A stretch of DNA of 64,000 nucleotides from Nematostella vectensis (Eukaryota > Cnidaria > Anthozoa > Actiniaria > Edwardsiidae), in contig NC_064035.1 of assembly GCF_932526225.1 (NCBI RefSeq), positions 653,501 to 717,500 of the forward strand. The letters are read 5' to 3'. This document shows, in pieces, positions 51,813 through 64,000 of the stretch (positions are counted from its first letter, which is position 1; every line of letters starts with the position of its first letter). The notes beneath the pieces were generated by a model. That model made no database searches and was not told the DNA's origin. It saw only the letters and a program-made list of their open reading frames with translations. The position numbers were made by a program, and so were the translations under genes.

Positions 51813-52306
51813 GCCACGTTAGTCTTTCGTTGCGGGCACTTGACTACTAACGCAGCGGCCCGGGTTCGATTCCCGCTGATAGCCTATTTTTATTTTCTTT
51901 ATTTTTTTTTAAATATCGATACTTCTTTATACTGTTCTTGGTGTGTCATGACATAAAAAGAAGGTATAGGGACATTTTTATGTACTCTCAGCATCTTTGA
52001 TGTGCTCATGCTTTGTTCAGGATCCTGTACATATGTTATGCACACAAGAACTAACTAGATTCCTTAGATAACTTGATTAAGTAGATTCTAACATAGAGCA
52101 TAGCACTCGATAGATTGATATACCTTTTTTTCCGAGTATACTGTAACCTGTAACCTTTTGGAGGTTACACTCGTAAAACAAATTCCCGAATGTAACCCTG
52201 AAGCTTTTCCCGAATGTAACCTCCAGTCCGATGGTGACTTTGCTGGGGATAGTTTACGATACCAATAGTATTAAAAGTAATTTTCATTACAATTCCCTTC
52301 AGCAAT
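51813..52306 (+). repeat. 494-bp monomer with 52-bp net deletion of the hairpin-module left half
   Basis: After CCGAGTATACTG the sequence reads TAACCTGTAACCTTTTGG (about 52137-52161), skipping the usual 57 bp with the TTACATTCGG arm and A-run and adding TAACC. The junction is a TGTAACC-TGTAACC tandem, suggesting repair templated by the local motif. The same junction occurs in the monomers starting at 52853 and 56608, which also share CAGCGGCCCGGG, ACTTCTTTATAC, CATATGTTATGC and AGCACTCG, so it arose once and was copied. Confidence 0.9.
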
Positions 52307-53892
52307 GCCACGTTAGTCTTTCGTTGCGGGCACTTGACTACTAACGCAGCGACCCGGGTTCGATTCCCGCTGATAGCCTATTTTTGCTTTCTTCATTTTT
52401 TTTTAAATATCGATACTTAATTATACTGTTCTTGGTGTGTCATGACATAAAAAGAAGGTATAGGGACATTTTTATGTACTCTCAGCATCTTTGATGTGCT
52501 CATGCTATGTTCAGGATCCTGTACATATTTTATGCACACAAGAACTAACTAGATTCCTTGGATAACTTGATTAAGTAGATTTTAACATAGAGCATAGCGC
52601 TCGATAGATTGATATACCTTTTTTTCCGAGTATACTGTTTTATTTTTCCTAATGTTACTTTTTGGAATTTACATTCGGAAAAAAAATTATCGATTGTAAC
52701 CTTTTGGAGGTTACACTCGTAAAACAAATTCCCGAATGTAACCCTGAAGCTTTTCCCGAATGTAACCTCCAGTCCGATGGTGACTTTGCTTGGGATAGTT
52801 TACGATACCAATAGTATTAAAAGTAATTTTCATTACAATTCCCTTCAGCAATGCCACGTTAGTCTTTCGTTGCGGGCACTTGACTACTAACGCAGCGGCC
52901 CGGGTTCGATTCCCGCTGATAGCCTATTTTTATTTTCTTTATTTTTTTTTAAATATCGATACTTCTTTATACTGTTCTTGGTGTGTCATGACATAAAAAG
53001 AAGGTATAGGGACATTTTTATGTACTCTCAGCATCTTTGATGTGCTCATGCTTTGTTCAGGATCCTGTACATATGTTATGCACACAAGAACTAACTAGAT
53101 TCCTTAGATAACTTGATTAAGTAGATTCTAACATAGAGCATAGCACTCGATAGATTGATATACCTTTTTTTCCGAGTATACTGTAACCTGTAACCTTTTG
53201 GAGGTTACACTCGTAAAACAAATTCCCGAATGTAACCCTGAAGCTTTTCCCGAATGTAACCTCCAGTCCGATGGTGACTTTGCTGGGGATAGTTTACGAT
53301 ACCAATAGTATTAAAAGTAATTTTCATTACAATTCCCTTCAGCAATGCCACGTTAGTCTTTCGTTGCGGGCACTTGACTACTAACGCAGCGACCCGGGTT
53401 CGATTCCCGCTGATAGACTATTTTTGCTTTCTTCATTTTTTTTTAAATATCGATACTTAATTATACTGTTCTTGGTGTGTCATGACATAAAAAGAAGGTA
53501 TAGGGACATTTTTATGTACTCTCAGCATCTTTGATGTGCTCATGCTATGTTCAGGATCCTGTACATATTTTATGCACACAAGAACTAACTAGATTCCTTG
53601 GATAACTTGATTAAGTAGATTTTAACATAGAGCATAGCGCTCGATAGATTGATATACCTTTTTTTCCGAGTATACTGTTTTATTTTTCCTAATGTTACTT
53701 TTTGGAATTTACATTCGGAAAAAAAATTATCGATTGTAACCTTTTGGAGGTTACACTCGTAAAACAAATTCCCGAATGTAACCCTGAAGCTTTTCCCGAA
53801 TGTAACCTCCAGTCCGATGGTGACTTTGCTTGGGATAGTTTACGATACCAATAGTATTAAAAGTAATTTTCATTACAATTCCCTTCAGCAAT

Positions 53893-53964
53893 GCCACGTT
53901 AGTCTTTCGTTGCGGGCACTTGACTACTAACGCAGCTACAAGGGTTCGATTCCCGCTGATAGAT
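53893..53964 (+). pseudogene. tRNA-like copy with altered T-stem 5' strand and 3' end
   Basis: This copy reads CAGCTACAAGGGTTCGATTC, replacing CCC by CAA just before the B-box, and ends GATAGATTATTT instead of GATAGCCTATTT. It lies exactly after the 1,040-bp dimer, at a block boundary. The B-box itself is intact. Confidence 0.8.
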
Positions 53965-56900
53965 TATTTTTTTTTCTTTTTTTTTTTTAATATCGATACT
54001 TGATTATCCTGTTCTTGGTGTGTCATGACATAAAAAGAAGGTATAGGGACATTTTTATGTACTCTCAGCATCTGTGATGTGCTCATGCTTTGTTCAGGAT
54101 CCTGTACATATTTTATGCACACAAGAACTAACTAGATTCCTTGGATAACTTGATTAAGTAGATTCTAACATACAGCATAGCGCTCGATAGATTGATATAC
54201 CTTTTTTTCCGAGTATACTGTTTTATTTTTCCTAATGTTACTTTTTGGAATTTACATTCGGAAAAAAAATTATCGATTGTAACCTTTTGGAGGTTACACT
54301 CGTAAAACAAATTCCCGAATGTAACCCTGAAGCTTTTCCCGAATGTAACCTCCAGTCCGATGGTGACTTTGCTTGGGATAGTTTACGATACCAATAGTAT
54401 TAAAAGTAATTTTCATTACAATTCCCTTCAGCAATGCCACGTTAGTCTTTCGTTGCGGGCACTTGACTACTAACGCAGCGACCCGGGTTCGATTCCCGCT
54501 GATAGCCTATTTGTTTTTCTTTATTTTTTTTTAAATATCGATACTTAATTATACTGTTCTTGGTGTGTCATGACATAAAAAGAAGGTATAGGGACATTTT
54601 TATGTACTCTCAGCATCTTTGATGTGCTCATGCTATGTTCAGGATCCTGTACATATTTTGTGCACACAAGAACTAACTAGATTCCTTGGATAACTTGATT
54701 AAGTAGATTCTAACATAGAGCATAGCGCTCGATAGATTGATATACCTTTTTTTCCGAGTATACTGTTTTATTTTTCCTAATGTTACTTTTTGGAATTTAC
54801 ATTCGGAAAAAAAATTATCGATTATAACCTTTTGGAGGTTACACTCGTAAAACAAATTCCCGAATGTAACCCTGAAGCTTTTCCCGAATGTAACCTCCAG
54901 TCCGATGGTGACTTTGCTTGGGATAGTTTACGATACCAATAGTATTAAAAGTAATTTTCATTACAATTCCCTTCAGCAATGCCACGTTAGTCTTTCGTTG
55001 CGGGCACTTGACTACTAACGCAGCGACCCGGGTTCGATTCCCGCTGATAGCCTATTTTTGTTTTCTTCATTTTTTTTTTTTAAAATATCGATACTTAATT
55101 ATACTGTTCTTGGTGTGTCATGACATAAAAAGAAGGTATAGGGACATTTTTATGTACTCTCAGCATCTTTGATGTGCTCATGCTATGTTCAGGATCCTGT
55201 ACATATTTTATGCACACAAGAACTAACTAGATTCCTTGGATAACTTGATTAAGTAGATTCTAACATAGAGCATAGCGCTCGATAGATTGATATACCTTTT
55301 TTTCCGAGTATACTGTTTTATTTTTCCTAATGTTACTTTTTGGAATTTACATTCGGAAAAAAAATTATCGATTGTAACCTTTTGGAGGTTACACTCGTAA
55401 AACAAAGTCCCGAATGTAACCCTGAAGCTTTTCCCGAATGTAACCTCCAGTCCGATGGTGACTTTGCTTGGGATAGTTTACGATACCAATAGTATTAAAA
55501 GTAATTTTCATTACAATCCCCTTCAGCAATGCCACGTTAGTCTTTCGTTGCGGGCACTTGACTACTAACGCAGCGACCCGGGTTCGATTCCCGCTGATAG
55601 CCTATTTCCTTTTCTTTTTTTTTTTTTTAAATATCGATACTTAATTATACTGTTCTTGGTGTGTCATGACATAAAAAGAAGGTATAGGGACATTTTTATG
55701 TACTCTCAGCATCTGTGATGTGCTCATGCTATGTTCAGGATCCTGTACATATTTTATGCACACAAGAACTAACTAGATTCCTTGGATAACTTGATTAAGT
55801 AGATTCTAACATAGAGCATAGCGCTCGATAGATTGATATACCTTTTTTTCCTAGTATACTGTTATATTTTTCCTAATGTTACTTTTTTGAATTTACATCC
55901 GGAAAAAAATTATCGATTGTAACCTTTTGCAGGTTACACTCGTAAAACAAATTCCCGAATGTAACCCTGAAGCTTTTCCCGAATGTAACCTCCAGTCCGA
56001 TGGTGACTTTGCTTGGGATAGTTTACGATACCAATAGTATTAAAAGTAATTTTCATTACAATTCCCTTCAGCAATGCCACGTTAGTCTTTCGTTGCGGGC
56101 ACTTGACTACTAACGCAGCTACCCGGGTTCGATTCCCGCTGATAGCCTATTTTTTTTTTAAATATCGATACTTAATTATACTGTTCTTGGTGTGTCATGA
56201 GATAAAAAGAAGGTATAGGGACATTTTTATGTACTCTCATCATCTTTGATGTGCTCATGCTTTGTTCAGGATCCTGTACATATTTTATGCACACAAGAAC
56301 TAACTAGATTCCTTGGATAACTTGATTAAGTATATTCTAACATACAGCATAGCGCTCGATAGATTGATATACCTTTTTTTCCGAGTATACTGTTCTATTT
56401 TTCCTAATGTTACTTTTTGGAATTTACATTCGGAAAAAAAATTATCGATTGTAACCTTTTGGAGGTTACACTCGTAAAACAAATTCCCGAATGTAACCCT
56501 GAAGCTTTTCCCGAATGTAACCTCCAGTCCGATGGTGACTTTGCTTGGGATAGTTTACGATACCAATAGTATTAAAAGTAATTTTCATTACAATTCCCTT
56601 CAGCAATGCCACGTTAGTCTTTCGTTGCGGGCACTTGACTACTAACGCAGCGGCCCGGGTTCGATTCCCGCTGATAGCCTATTTTTATTTTCTTTATTTT
56701 TTTTTAAATATCGATACTTCTTTATACTGTTCTTGGTGTGTCATGACATAAAAAGAAGGTATAGGGACATTTTTATGTACTCTCAGCATCTTTGATGTGC
56801 TCATGCTTTGTTCAGGATCCTGTACATATGTTATGCACACAAGAACTAACTAGATTCCTTAGATAACTTGATTAAGTAGATTCTAACATAGAGCATAGCA

Positions 56901-57647
56901 CTCGATAGATTGATATACCTTTTTTTCCGAGTATACTGTAACCTGTAACCTTTTGGAGGTTACACTCGTAAAACAAATTCCCGAATGTAACCCTGAAGCT
57001 TTTCCCGAATGTAACCTCCAGTCCGATGGTGACTTTGCTTGGGATAGTTTACGATACCAATAGTATTAAAAGTAATTTTCATTACAATTCCCTTCAGCAA
57101 TGCCACGTTAGTCTTTCGTTGCGGGCACTTGACTACTAACGCAGCTACCCGGGTTCGATTCCCGCTGATAGCCTATTTTTTTTTCTTTATTTTTTTTTTA
57201 AATATCGATACTTAATTATACTGTTCTTGGTGTGTCATGACATAAAAAGAAGGTATAGGGACATTTTTATGTACTCTCAGCATCTGTGATGTGCTCATGC
57301 TTTGTTCAGGATCCTGTACATATTTTATGCACACAAGAACTAACTAGATTCCTTGGATAACTTGATTAAGTAGATTCTAACATAGAGCATAGCGCTCGAT
57401 AGATTGATATACCTTTTTTTCCGAGTATACTGTTTTATTTTTCCTAATGTTACTTTTTGGAATTTACATTCGGAAAAAAAATTATCGATTGTAACCTTTT
57501 GGAGGTTACACTCGTAAAACAAATTCCCGAATGTAACCCTGAAGCTTTTCCCGAATGTAACCTCCAGTCCGATGGTGACTTTGCTTGGGATAGTTTACGA
57601 TACCAATAGTATTAAAAGTAATTTTCATTACAATTCCCTTCAGCGAT

Positions 57648-60600
57648 GCCACGTTAGTCTTTCGTTGCGGGCACTTGACTACTAACGCAGCGACCCGGGT
57701 TCGATTCCCGCTGATAGCCTTTTTTTTTTCTTTTCTTTTTTTTTTTTTTTTAAATATCGATACTTAATTATACTGTTCTTGGTGTGTCATGACATAAAAA
57801 GAAGGTATAGGGACATTTTTATTTACTCTCAGCATCTGTGATGTGCTCATGCTATGTTCAGGATCCTGTACATATTTTATGCACACAAGAACTAACTAGA
57901 TTCCTTGGATAACTTGATTAAGTAGATTCTAAGATAGAGCATAGCGCTCGATAGATTGATATACCTTTTTTTCCGAGTATACTGTTTTATTTTTCCTAAT
58001 GTTACTTTTTTGAATTTACATCCGGAAAAAAAAATATCGATTGTAACCTTTTGCAGGTTACACTCGTAAAACAAATTCCCGAATGTAACCCTGAAGCTTT
58101 TCCCGAATGTAACCTCCAGTCCGATGGTGACTTTGCTTGGGATAGTTTACGATACCAATAGTATTTAAAGTAATTTTCATTACGATTCCCTTCAGCAATG
58201 CCACGTTAGTCTTTCGTTGCGGGCACTTGACTACTAACGCAGCGACCCGGGTTCGATTCCCGCTGATAGCCTATTTTTGTTCTCTTCATTTTTTTTTAAA
58301 ATATCGATACTTAATTATACTGTTCTTGGTGTGTCATGACATAAAAAGAAGGTATAGGGACATTTTTATGTACTCTCAGCATCTTTGATGTGCTCATGCT
58401 ATGTTCAGGATCCTGTACATATTTTATGCACACAAGAACTAACTAGATTCCTTGGATAACTTGATTAAGTAGATTTTAACATAGAGCATAGCGCTCGATA
58501 GATTGATATACCTTTTTTTCCGAGTATACTGTTTTATTTTTCCTAATGTTACTTTTTGGAATTTACATTCGGAAAAAAAATTATCGATTGTAACCTTTTG
58601 GAGGTTACACTCGTAAAACAAATTCCCGAATGTAACACTGAAACTTTTCCCGAATGTAACCTCCAGTCCGATGGTGACTTTGCTTGGGATAGTTTACGAT
58701 ACCAATAGTATTTAAAGTAATTTCCATTACAATTCCCTTCAGCAATGCCACGTTAATCTTTCGTTGCGGGCACTTGACTACTAACGCAGCGACCCGGGTT
58801 CGATTCCCGCTGATAGCCTATTTTTTTTCTTTTTCTTTTTTTTAATATCGATACTTAATTATACTGTTCTTGGTGTGTCATGACATAAAAAGAAGGTATA
58901 GGGACATTTTTATGTACTCTCAGCATCTGTGAAGTGCTCAAGCTATGTTCAGGATCCTGTACATATTTTATGCACACAAGAACTAACTAGATTCCTTGGA
59001 TAACTTGATTAAGTAGATTCTAACATAGAGTATAGCGCTCGATAGATTGATATACCTTTTTTTCCGAGTATACTGTTTTATTTTTCCTAATGTTACTTTT
59101 TTGAATTTACATCCGGAAAAAAAAATATCGATTGTAACCTTTTGCAGGTTACACTCGTAAAACAAATTCCCGAATGTAACCCTGAAGCTTTTCCCGAATG
59201 TAACCTCCAGTCCGATGGTGACTTTGCTTAGGATAGTTTACGATACCAATAGTATTAAAAGTAATTTTCATTACAGTTCCCTTCAGCAATGCTACGTTAG
59301 TCTTTCGTTGCGGGCACTTGACTACTAACGCAGCGACCCGGGTTCTATTCCCGTTGATAGCCTATTTTTGTTTTCTTCATTTTTTTTTTAAATATCGATA
59401 CTTAATTATACTGTTTTTGGTGTGTCATGACATAAAAAGAAGGTATAGGGACATTTTTATGTACTCTCAGCATCTTTGATGTGCTCATGCTATGTTCAGG
59501 ATCCTGTACATATTTTATGCACACAAGAACTAACTAGATTCCTTGGATAACTTGATTAAGTAGATTTTAACATAGAGCATAGCGCTCGATAGATTGATAT
59601 ACCTTTTTTTCCGAGTATACTGTTTTATTTTTCCTAATGTTACTTTTTGGAATTTACATTCGGAAAAAAAATTATCGATTGTAACCTTTTGGAGGTTACA
59701 CTCGTAAAACAAATTCCCGAATGTAACCCTGAAGCTTTTCCCGAATGTAACCTCCAGTCCGATGGTGACTTTGCTTGGGATAGTTTACGATACCAATAGT
59801 ATTAAAAGTAATTTCCATTACAATTCCCTTCAGCAATGCCACGTTAATCTTTCGTTGCGGGCACTTGACTACTAACGCAGCGACCCGGGTTCGATTCCCG
59901 CTGATAGCCTATTTTTTTTTCTTTTTCTTTTTTTAAATATCGATACTTAATTATACTGTTCTTGGTGTGTCATGACATAAAAAGAAGGTATAGGGACATC
60001 TTTATGTACTCTCAGCATCTGTGAAGTGCTCAAGCTATGTTCAGGATCCTGTACATATTTTATGCACACAAGAACTAACTAGATTCCTTGGATAACTTGA
60101 TTAAGTAGATTCTAACATAGAGCATAGCGCTCGATAGATTGATATACCTTTTTTTCCGAGTATACTGTTTTATTTTTCCTAATGTTACTTTTTGGAATTT
60201 ACATTCGGAAAAAAAATTATCGATTGTAACCTTTTGCAGGTTACACTCGTAAAACAAATTCCCGAATGTAACACTGAAGCTTTTCCCGAATGTAACCTCC
60301 AGTCCGATGGTGACTTTGCTTGGGATAGTTTACGATACCAATAGTATTAAAAGTAATTTTCATTCCAATTCCCTTCAGCAATGCCACGTTAGTCTTTCGT
60401 TGCGGGCACTTGACTACTAACGCAGCGACCCGGGTTCGATTCCCGCTGATAGCCTATTTTTTTTTCTTTTTTTTTTTTAAATATCGATACTTAATTATAC
60501 TGTTCTTGGTGTGTCATGACATAAAAAGAAGGTATAGGGACATTTTTATGTACTCTCAGCATCTTTGATGTGCTCATGCTTTGTTCAGGATCCTGTACAT

Positions 60601-63600
60601 ATTTTATGCACACAAGAACTAACTAGATTCCTTGGATAACTTGATTAAGTAGATTCTAACATAGAGCATAGCGCTCGATAGATTGATATACCTTTTTTTC
60701 CGAGTATACTGTTTTATTTTTCCTAATGTTACTTTTTGGAATTTACATCCGGAAAAAAAAATATCGATTGTAACCTTTTGCAGGTTACACTCGTAAAACA
60801 AATTCCCGAATGTAACCCTGAAGCTTTTCCCGAATGTAACCTCCAGTCCGATGGTGACTTTGCTTAGGATAGTTTACGATACCAATAGTATTAAAAGTAA
60901 TTTTCATTACAATTCCCTTCAGCAATGCTACGTTAGTCTTTCGTTGCGGGCACTTGACTACTAACGCAGCGACCCGGGTTCTATTCCCGTTGATAGCCTA
61001 TTTTTGTTTTCTTCATTTTTTTTTTAAATATCGATACTTAATTATACTGTTCTTGGTGTGTCATGACATAAAAAGAAGGTATAGGGACATTTTTATGTAC
61101 TCTCAGCATCTTTGATGTGCTCATGCTATGTTCAGGATCCTGTACATATTTTATGCACACAAGAACTAACTAGATTCCTTGGATAACTTGATTAAGTAGA
61201 TTTTAACATAGAGCATAGCGCTCGATAGATTGATATACCTTTTTTCCGAGTATACTGTTTTATTTTTCCTAATGTTACTTTTTGGAATTTACATTCGGAA
61301 AAAAAATTATCGATTGTAACCTTTTGGAGGTTACACTCGTAAAACAAATTCCCGAATGTAACCCTGAAGCTTTTCCCGAATGTAACCTCCAGTCCGATGG
61401 TGACTTTGCTTGGGATAGTTTACGATACCAATAGTATTAAAAGTAATTTCCATTACAATTCCCTTCAGCAATGCCACGTTAATCTTTCGTTGCGGGCACT
61501 TGACTACTAACGCAGCGACCCGGGTTCGATTCCCGCTGATAGCCTATTTTTTTTTCTTTTTCTTTTTTTAAATATCGATACTTAATTATACTGTTCTTGG
61601 TGTGTCATGACATAAAAAGAAGGTATAGGGACATCTTTATGTACTCTCAGCATCTGTGAAGTGCTCAAGCTATGTTCAGGATCCTGTACATATTTTATGC
61701 ACACAAGAACTAACTAGATTCCTTGGATAACTTGATTAAGTAGATTCTAACATAGAGCATAGCGCTCGATAGATTGATATACCTTTTTTTCCGAGTATAC
61801 TGTTTTATTTTTCCTAATGTTACTTTTTGGAATTTACATTCGGAAAAAAAATTATCGATTGTAACCTTTTGCAGGTTACACTCGTAAAACAAATTCCCGA
61901 ATGTAACCCTGAAGCTTTTCCCGAATGTAACCTCCAGTCCGATGGTGACTTTGCTTGGGATAGTTTACGATACCAATAGTATTAAAAGTAATTTTCATTC
62001 CAATTCCCTTCAGCAATGCCACGTTAGTCTTTCGTTGCGGGCACTTGACTACTAACGCAGCGACCCGGGTTCGATTCCCGCTGATAGCCTATTTTTTTTT
62101 TCTTTTTTTTTTTTAAAATATCGATACTTAATTATACTGTTCTTGGTGTGTCATGACATAAAAAGAAGGTATAGGGACATTTTTATGTACTCTCAGCATC
62201 TTTGATGTGCTCATGCTTTGTTCAGGATCCTGTACATATTTTATGCACACAAGAACTAACTAGATTCCTTGGATAACTTGATTAAGTAGATTCTAACATA
62301 GAGCATAGCGCTCGATAGATTGATATACCTTTTTTTCCGAGTATACTGTTTTATTTTTCCTAATGTTACTTTTTGGAATTTACATCCGGAAAAAAAAATA
62401 TCGATTGTAACCTTTTGCAGGTTACACTCGTAAAACAAATTCCCGAATGTAACCCTGAAGCTTTTCCCGAATGTAACCTCCAGTCCGATGGTGACTTTGC
62501 TTGGGATAGTTTACGATACCAATAGTATTAAAAGTAATTTTCATTACAATTCCCTTCAGCAATGCCACGTTAGTCTTTCGTTGCGGGCACTTGACTACTA
62601 ACGCAGCTACCCGGGTTCGATTCCCGCTGATAGCCCATTTTTTTTTTTTTTTTAAATATCGATACTTAATTATACTGTTCTTGGTGTGTCATGACATAAA
62701 AAAAGGTATAGGGACATTTTTATGTACTCTCAGCATCTTTGATGTGCTCAAGCTTTGTTCAGGATCCTGTACATATTTTATGCACACAAGAACTAACTAG
62801 ATTCCTTGGATAACTTGATTAAGTAGATTCTAACATAGAGCATAGCGCTCGATAGATTGATATACCTTTTTTTCCGAGTATACTGTTTTATTTTTCCTAA
62901 TGTTACTTTTTGGAATTTACATTCGGAAAAAATATTATCGATTGTAACCTTTTGCAGGTTACACTTGTAAAACAAATTCCCGAATGTAACCCTGAAGCTT
63001 TTCCCGAATGTAACCTCCAGTCCGATGGTGACTTTGCTTGGGATAGTTTACGATACCATTAGTATTAAAAGTAATTTTCATTACAATTCCCTTCAGCAAT
63101 GCCACGTTAGTCTTTCGTTGCGGGCACTTGACTACTAACGCAGCGACCCGGGTTCGATTCCCGCTGATAGCCTATTTTTGTTTTCTTTATTTTTTTTTTT
63201 TTAAATATCGATACTTAATTATACTGTTCTTGGTGTGTCATGACATAAAAAGAAGGTATAGGGACATTTTTATGTACTCTCAGCATCTTTGATGTGCTCA
63301 TGCTATGTTCAGGATCCTGTACATATTTTATGCACACAAGAACTAACTAGATTCCTTGGATAACTTGATTAAGTAGATTCTAACATAGAGCATAGCGCTC
63401 GATAGATTGATATACCTTTTTTTCCGAGTATACTGTTTTATTTTTCCTAATGTTACTTTTTTGAATTTACATCCGGAAAAAAAAATATCGATTGTAACCT
63501 TTTGCAGGTTACACTCGTAAAACAAATTCCCGAATGTAACCCTGAAGCTTTTCCCGAATGTAACCTCCAGTCCGATGGTGACTTTGCTTAGGATAGTTTA

Positions 63601-64000
63601 CGATACCAATAGTATTAAAAGTAATTTTCATTACAATTCCCTTTAGCAATGCTACGTTAGTCTTTCGTTGCGGGCACTTGACTACTAACGCAGCGACCCG
63701 GGTTCTATTCCCGTTGATAGCCTATTTTTGTTTTCTTCATTTTTTTTTTAAATATCGATACTTAATTATACTGTTCTTGGTGTGTCATGACATAAAAAGA
63801 AGGTATAGGGACATTTTTATTTACTCTCAGCATCTTTGATGTGCTCATGCTATGTTCAAGATCCTGTACATATTTTATGCACACAAGAACTAACTAGATT
63901 CCTTGGATAACTTGATTAAGTAGATTTTAACATAGAGCATAGCGCTCGATAGATTGATATACCTTTTTTTCCGAGTATACTGTTTTATTTTTCCTAATGT
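57648..64000 (+). repeat. Array block 13: seven-monomer haplotype, copy 3, with trimer duplication; tRNA-like starts 57648, 58200, 58747, 59291, 59838, 60383, 60927, 61473, 62018, 62564, 63101, 63651
   Basis: Units 57648-60926 match copy 2 at 28362-31639. Units 59291-60926 are then repeated as 60927-62563 at 1,635-1,636 bp, a three-monomer tandem duplication absent from copies 1 and 2. The GCCCA pure-T unit at 62564 closes the haplotype as at 25104 and 31640. The last unit at 63651 is cut by the window end, inside its module at CCTAATGT. Confidence 0.8.

Larger units (their letters stand above)
49641..57647 (+). repeat. Array block 12: 4,795-bp duplication and 1,040-bp dimer; tRNA-like starts 49641, 50186, 50736, 51281, 51813, 52307, 52853, 53347, 53893, 54436, 54981, 55531, 56076, 56608, 57102
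   Basis: About 49.8-52.2 kb matches about 54.6-57.0 kb at an exact offset of 4,795 bp, with shared markers CAAAGTCCCG (about 50608 and 55403), the CCTTTTCTTT tract, CATGAGATAAAAAG and CTCATCATC. Within the first copy, 51813-52852 and 52853-53892 are a nearly perfect 1,040-bp dimer; the one difference I saw is C at 52377 versus A at 53417. Three monomers (51813, 52853, 56608) carry the 52-bp module deletion and measure 494 bp. Confidence 0.85.
1..64000. repeat. Tandem satellite array, ~545-bp monomer, 118 phased copies
   Basis: Seen directly: the same sequence recurs head to tail across the whole window, always in the same orientation. Landmarks such as GCCACGTTAGTC, GGTTCGATTCC, CAGGATCCTG and CCCGAATGTAACC recur about every 545 bp. 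I located 118 copies of the tRNA-like landmark, the first starting at 24 and the last at 63651. Most monomer lengths are 538-551 bp, and differences come mainly from T-tract length. Short outliers begin at 5490 (530 bp), 17476 (524 bp), 51281 and 56076 (532 bp each), and 51813, 52853 and 56608 (494 bp each). Monomers differ by a few percent or less, and some neighbours are almost identical. No stretch falls outside the repeat, so there are no ordinary intergenic gaps to describe. Array size and homogeneity are typical of eukaryotic satellite DNA. Whether it is centromeric, subtelomeric or interstitial cannot be told from this window. Confidence 0.98.

Noticed and set aside
254-63525. About a hundred 60-75-codon open frames on both strands as protein genes
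   Set aside because: They recur once per monomer, are short and low in complexity, overlap the tRNA-like segment or hairpin module, and are broken in many copies by single-base changes. Their conservation follows from repeat homogeneity.
1-64000. CRISPR array
   Set aside because: The repeat unit is about 545 bp and homogeneous throughout, with no short repeats separated by unique spacers.
1-64000. 5S rRNA or spliced-leader RNA gene cluster
   Set aside because: The unit size would fit such clusters, but I recognise no 5S internal control region or known spliced-leader exon. The only Pol III-like signal is the tRNA-type B-box.
1-64000. Centromeric or telomeric identity of the array
   Set aside because: No telomeric repeats, no recognisable centromere protein box and no flanking markers are present. 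The window alone cannot place the array on a chromosome.

Overview
The whole 64 kb window is one tandem array. It holds a head-to-tail, AT-rich satellite monomer of about 545 bp, always in the same orientation, and I found no unique flanking DNA, no protein-coding gene and no inserted mobile element. The array enters mid-monomer at base 1 and leaves mid-monomer at base 64,000. Phased on a conserved landmark (GCCACGTTAGTC, the 5' end of a tRNA-like segment), I counted 118 landmark copies from 24 to 63651, a mean period of about 544 bp. Most steps are 538-551 bp; the outliers are 494, 524, 530 and 532 bp. An array like this points to a eukaryotic nuclear genome, in satellite or heterochromatic-type DNA. 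The sequence does not let me name the taxon.

Each monomer carries, in order on the + strand: (1) a 72-nt tRNA-like segment with an exact RNA polymerase III B-box (GGTTCGATTCC) in the T-arm position; (2) an immediately following T-tract of roughly 9-25 nt, like a Pol III terminator; (3) an AT-rich body with a CAGGATCCTG palindrome; (4) a roughly 130-bp module built from short direct and inverted copies of a CCCGAATGTAACC-type motif, including a TGTAACCT/AGGTTACA hairpin; (5) a short region with a TATA-like TATTAAAA or TATTTAAA about 30-38 bp upstream of the next tRNA-like segment. The tRNA-like segment has tRNA length and an intact B-box. Its A-box is degenerate, it lacks the D-loop GG, and most of its anticodon stem is unpaired, so it reads as a tRNA-derived relic or Pol III cassette rather than a working tRNA.

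Above the monomer level the array is a mosaic of higher-order repeats. A seven-monomer haplotype occurs at about 21.3-25.6, 28.4-32.1 and 57.6-63.1 kb. A stretch near 3.3-12.5 kb recurs at about 40.1-46.9 kb with whole-monomer losses. A four-monomer block of 2,186 bp occurs three times between 32.2 and 39.8 kb. A 4,795-bp-spaced duplication and a 1,040-bp dimer lie in 49.8-57.0 kb. Shared private mutations mark these blocks, and whole-monomer offsets between copies indicate repeated unequal exchange or conversion. Subfamilies are defined by linked changes in the A-box region, B-box, T-tract interruptions and hairpin module.
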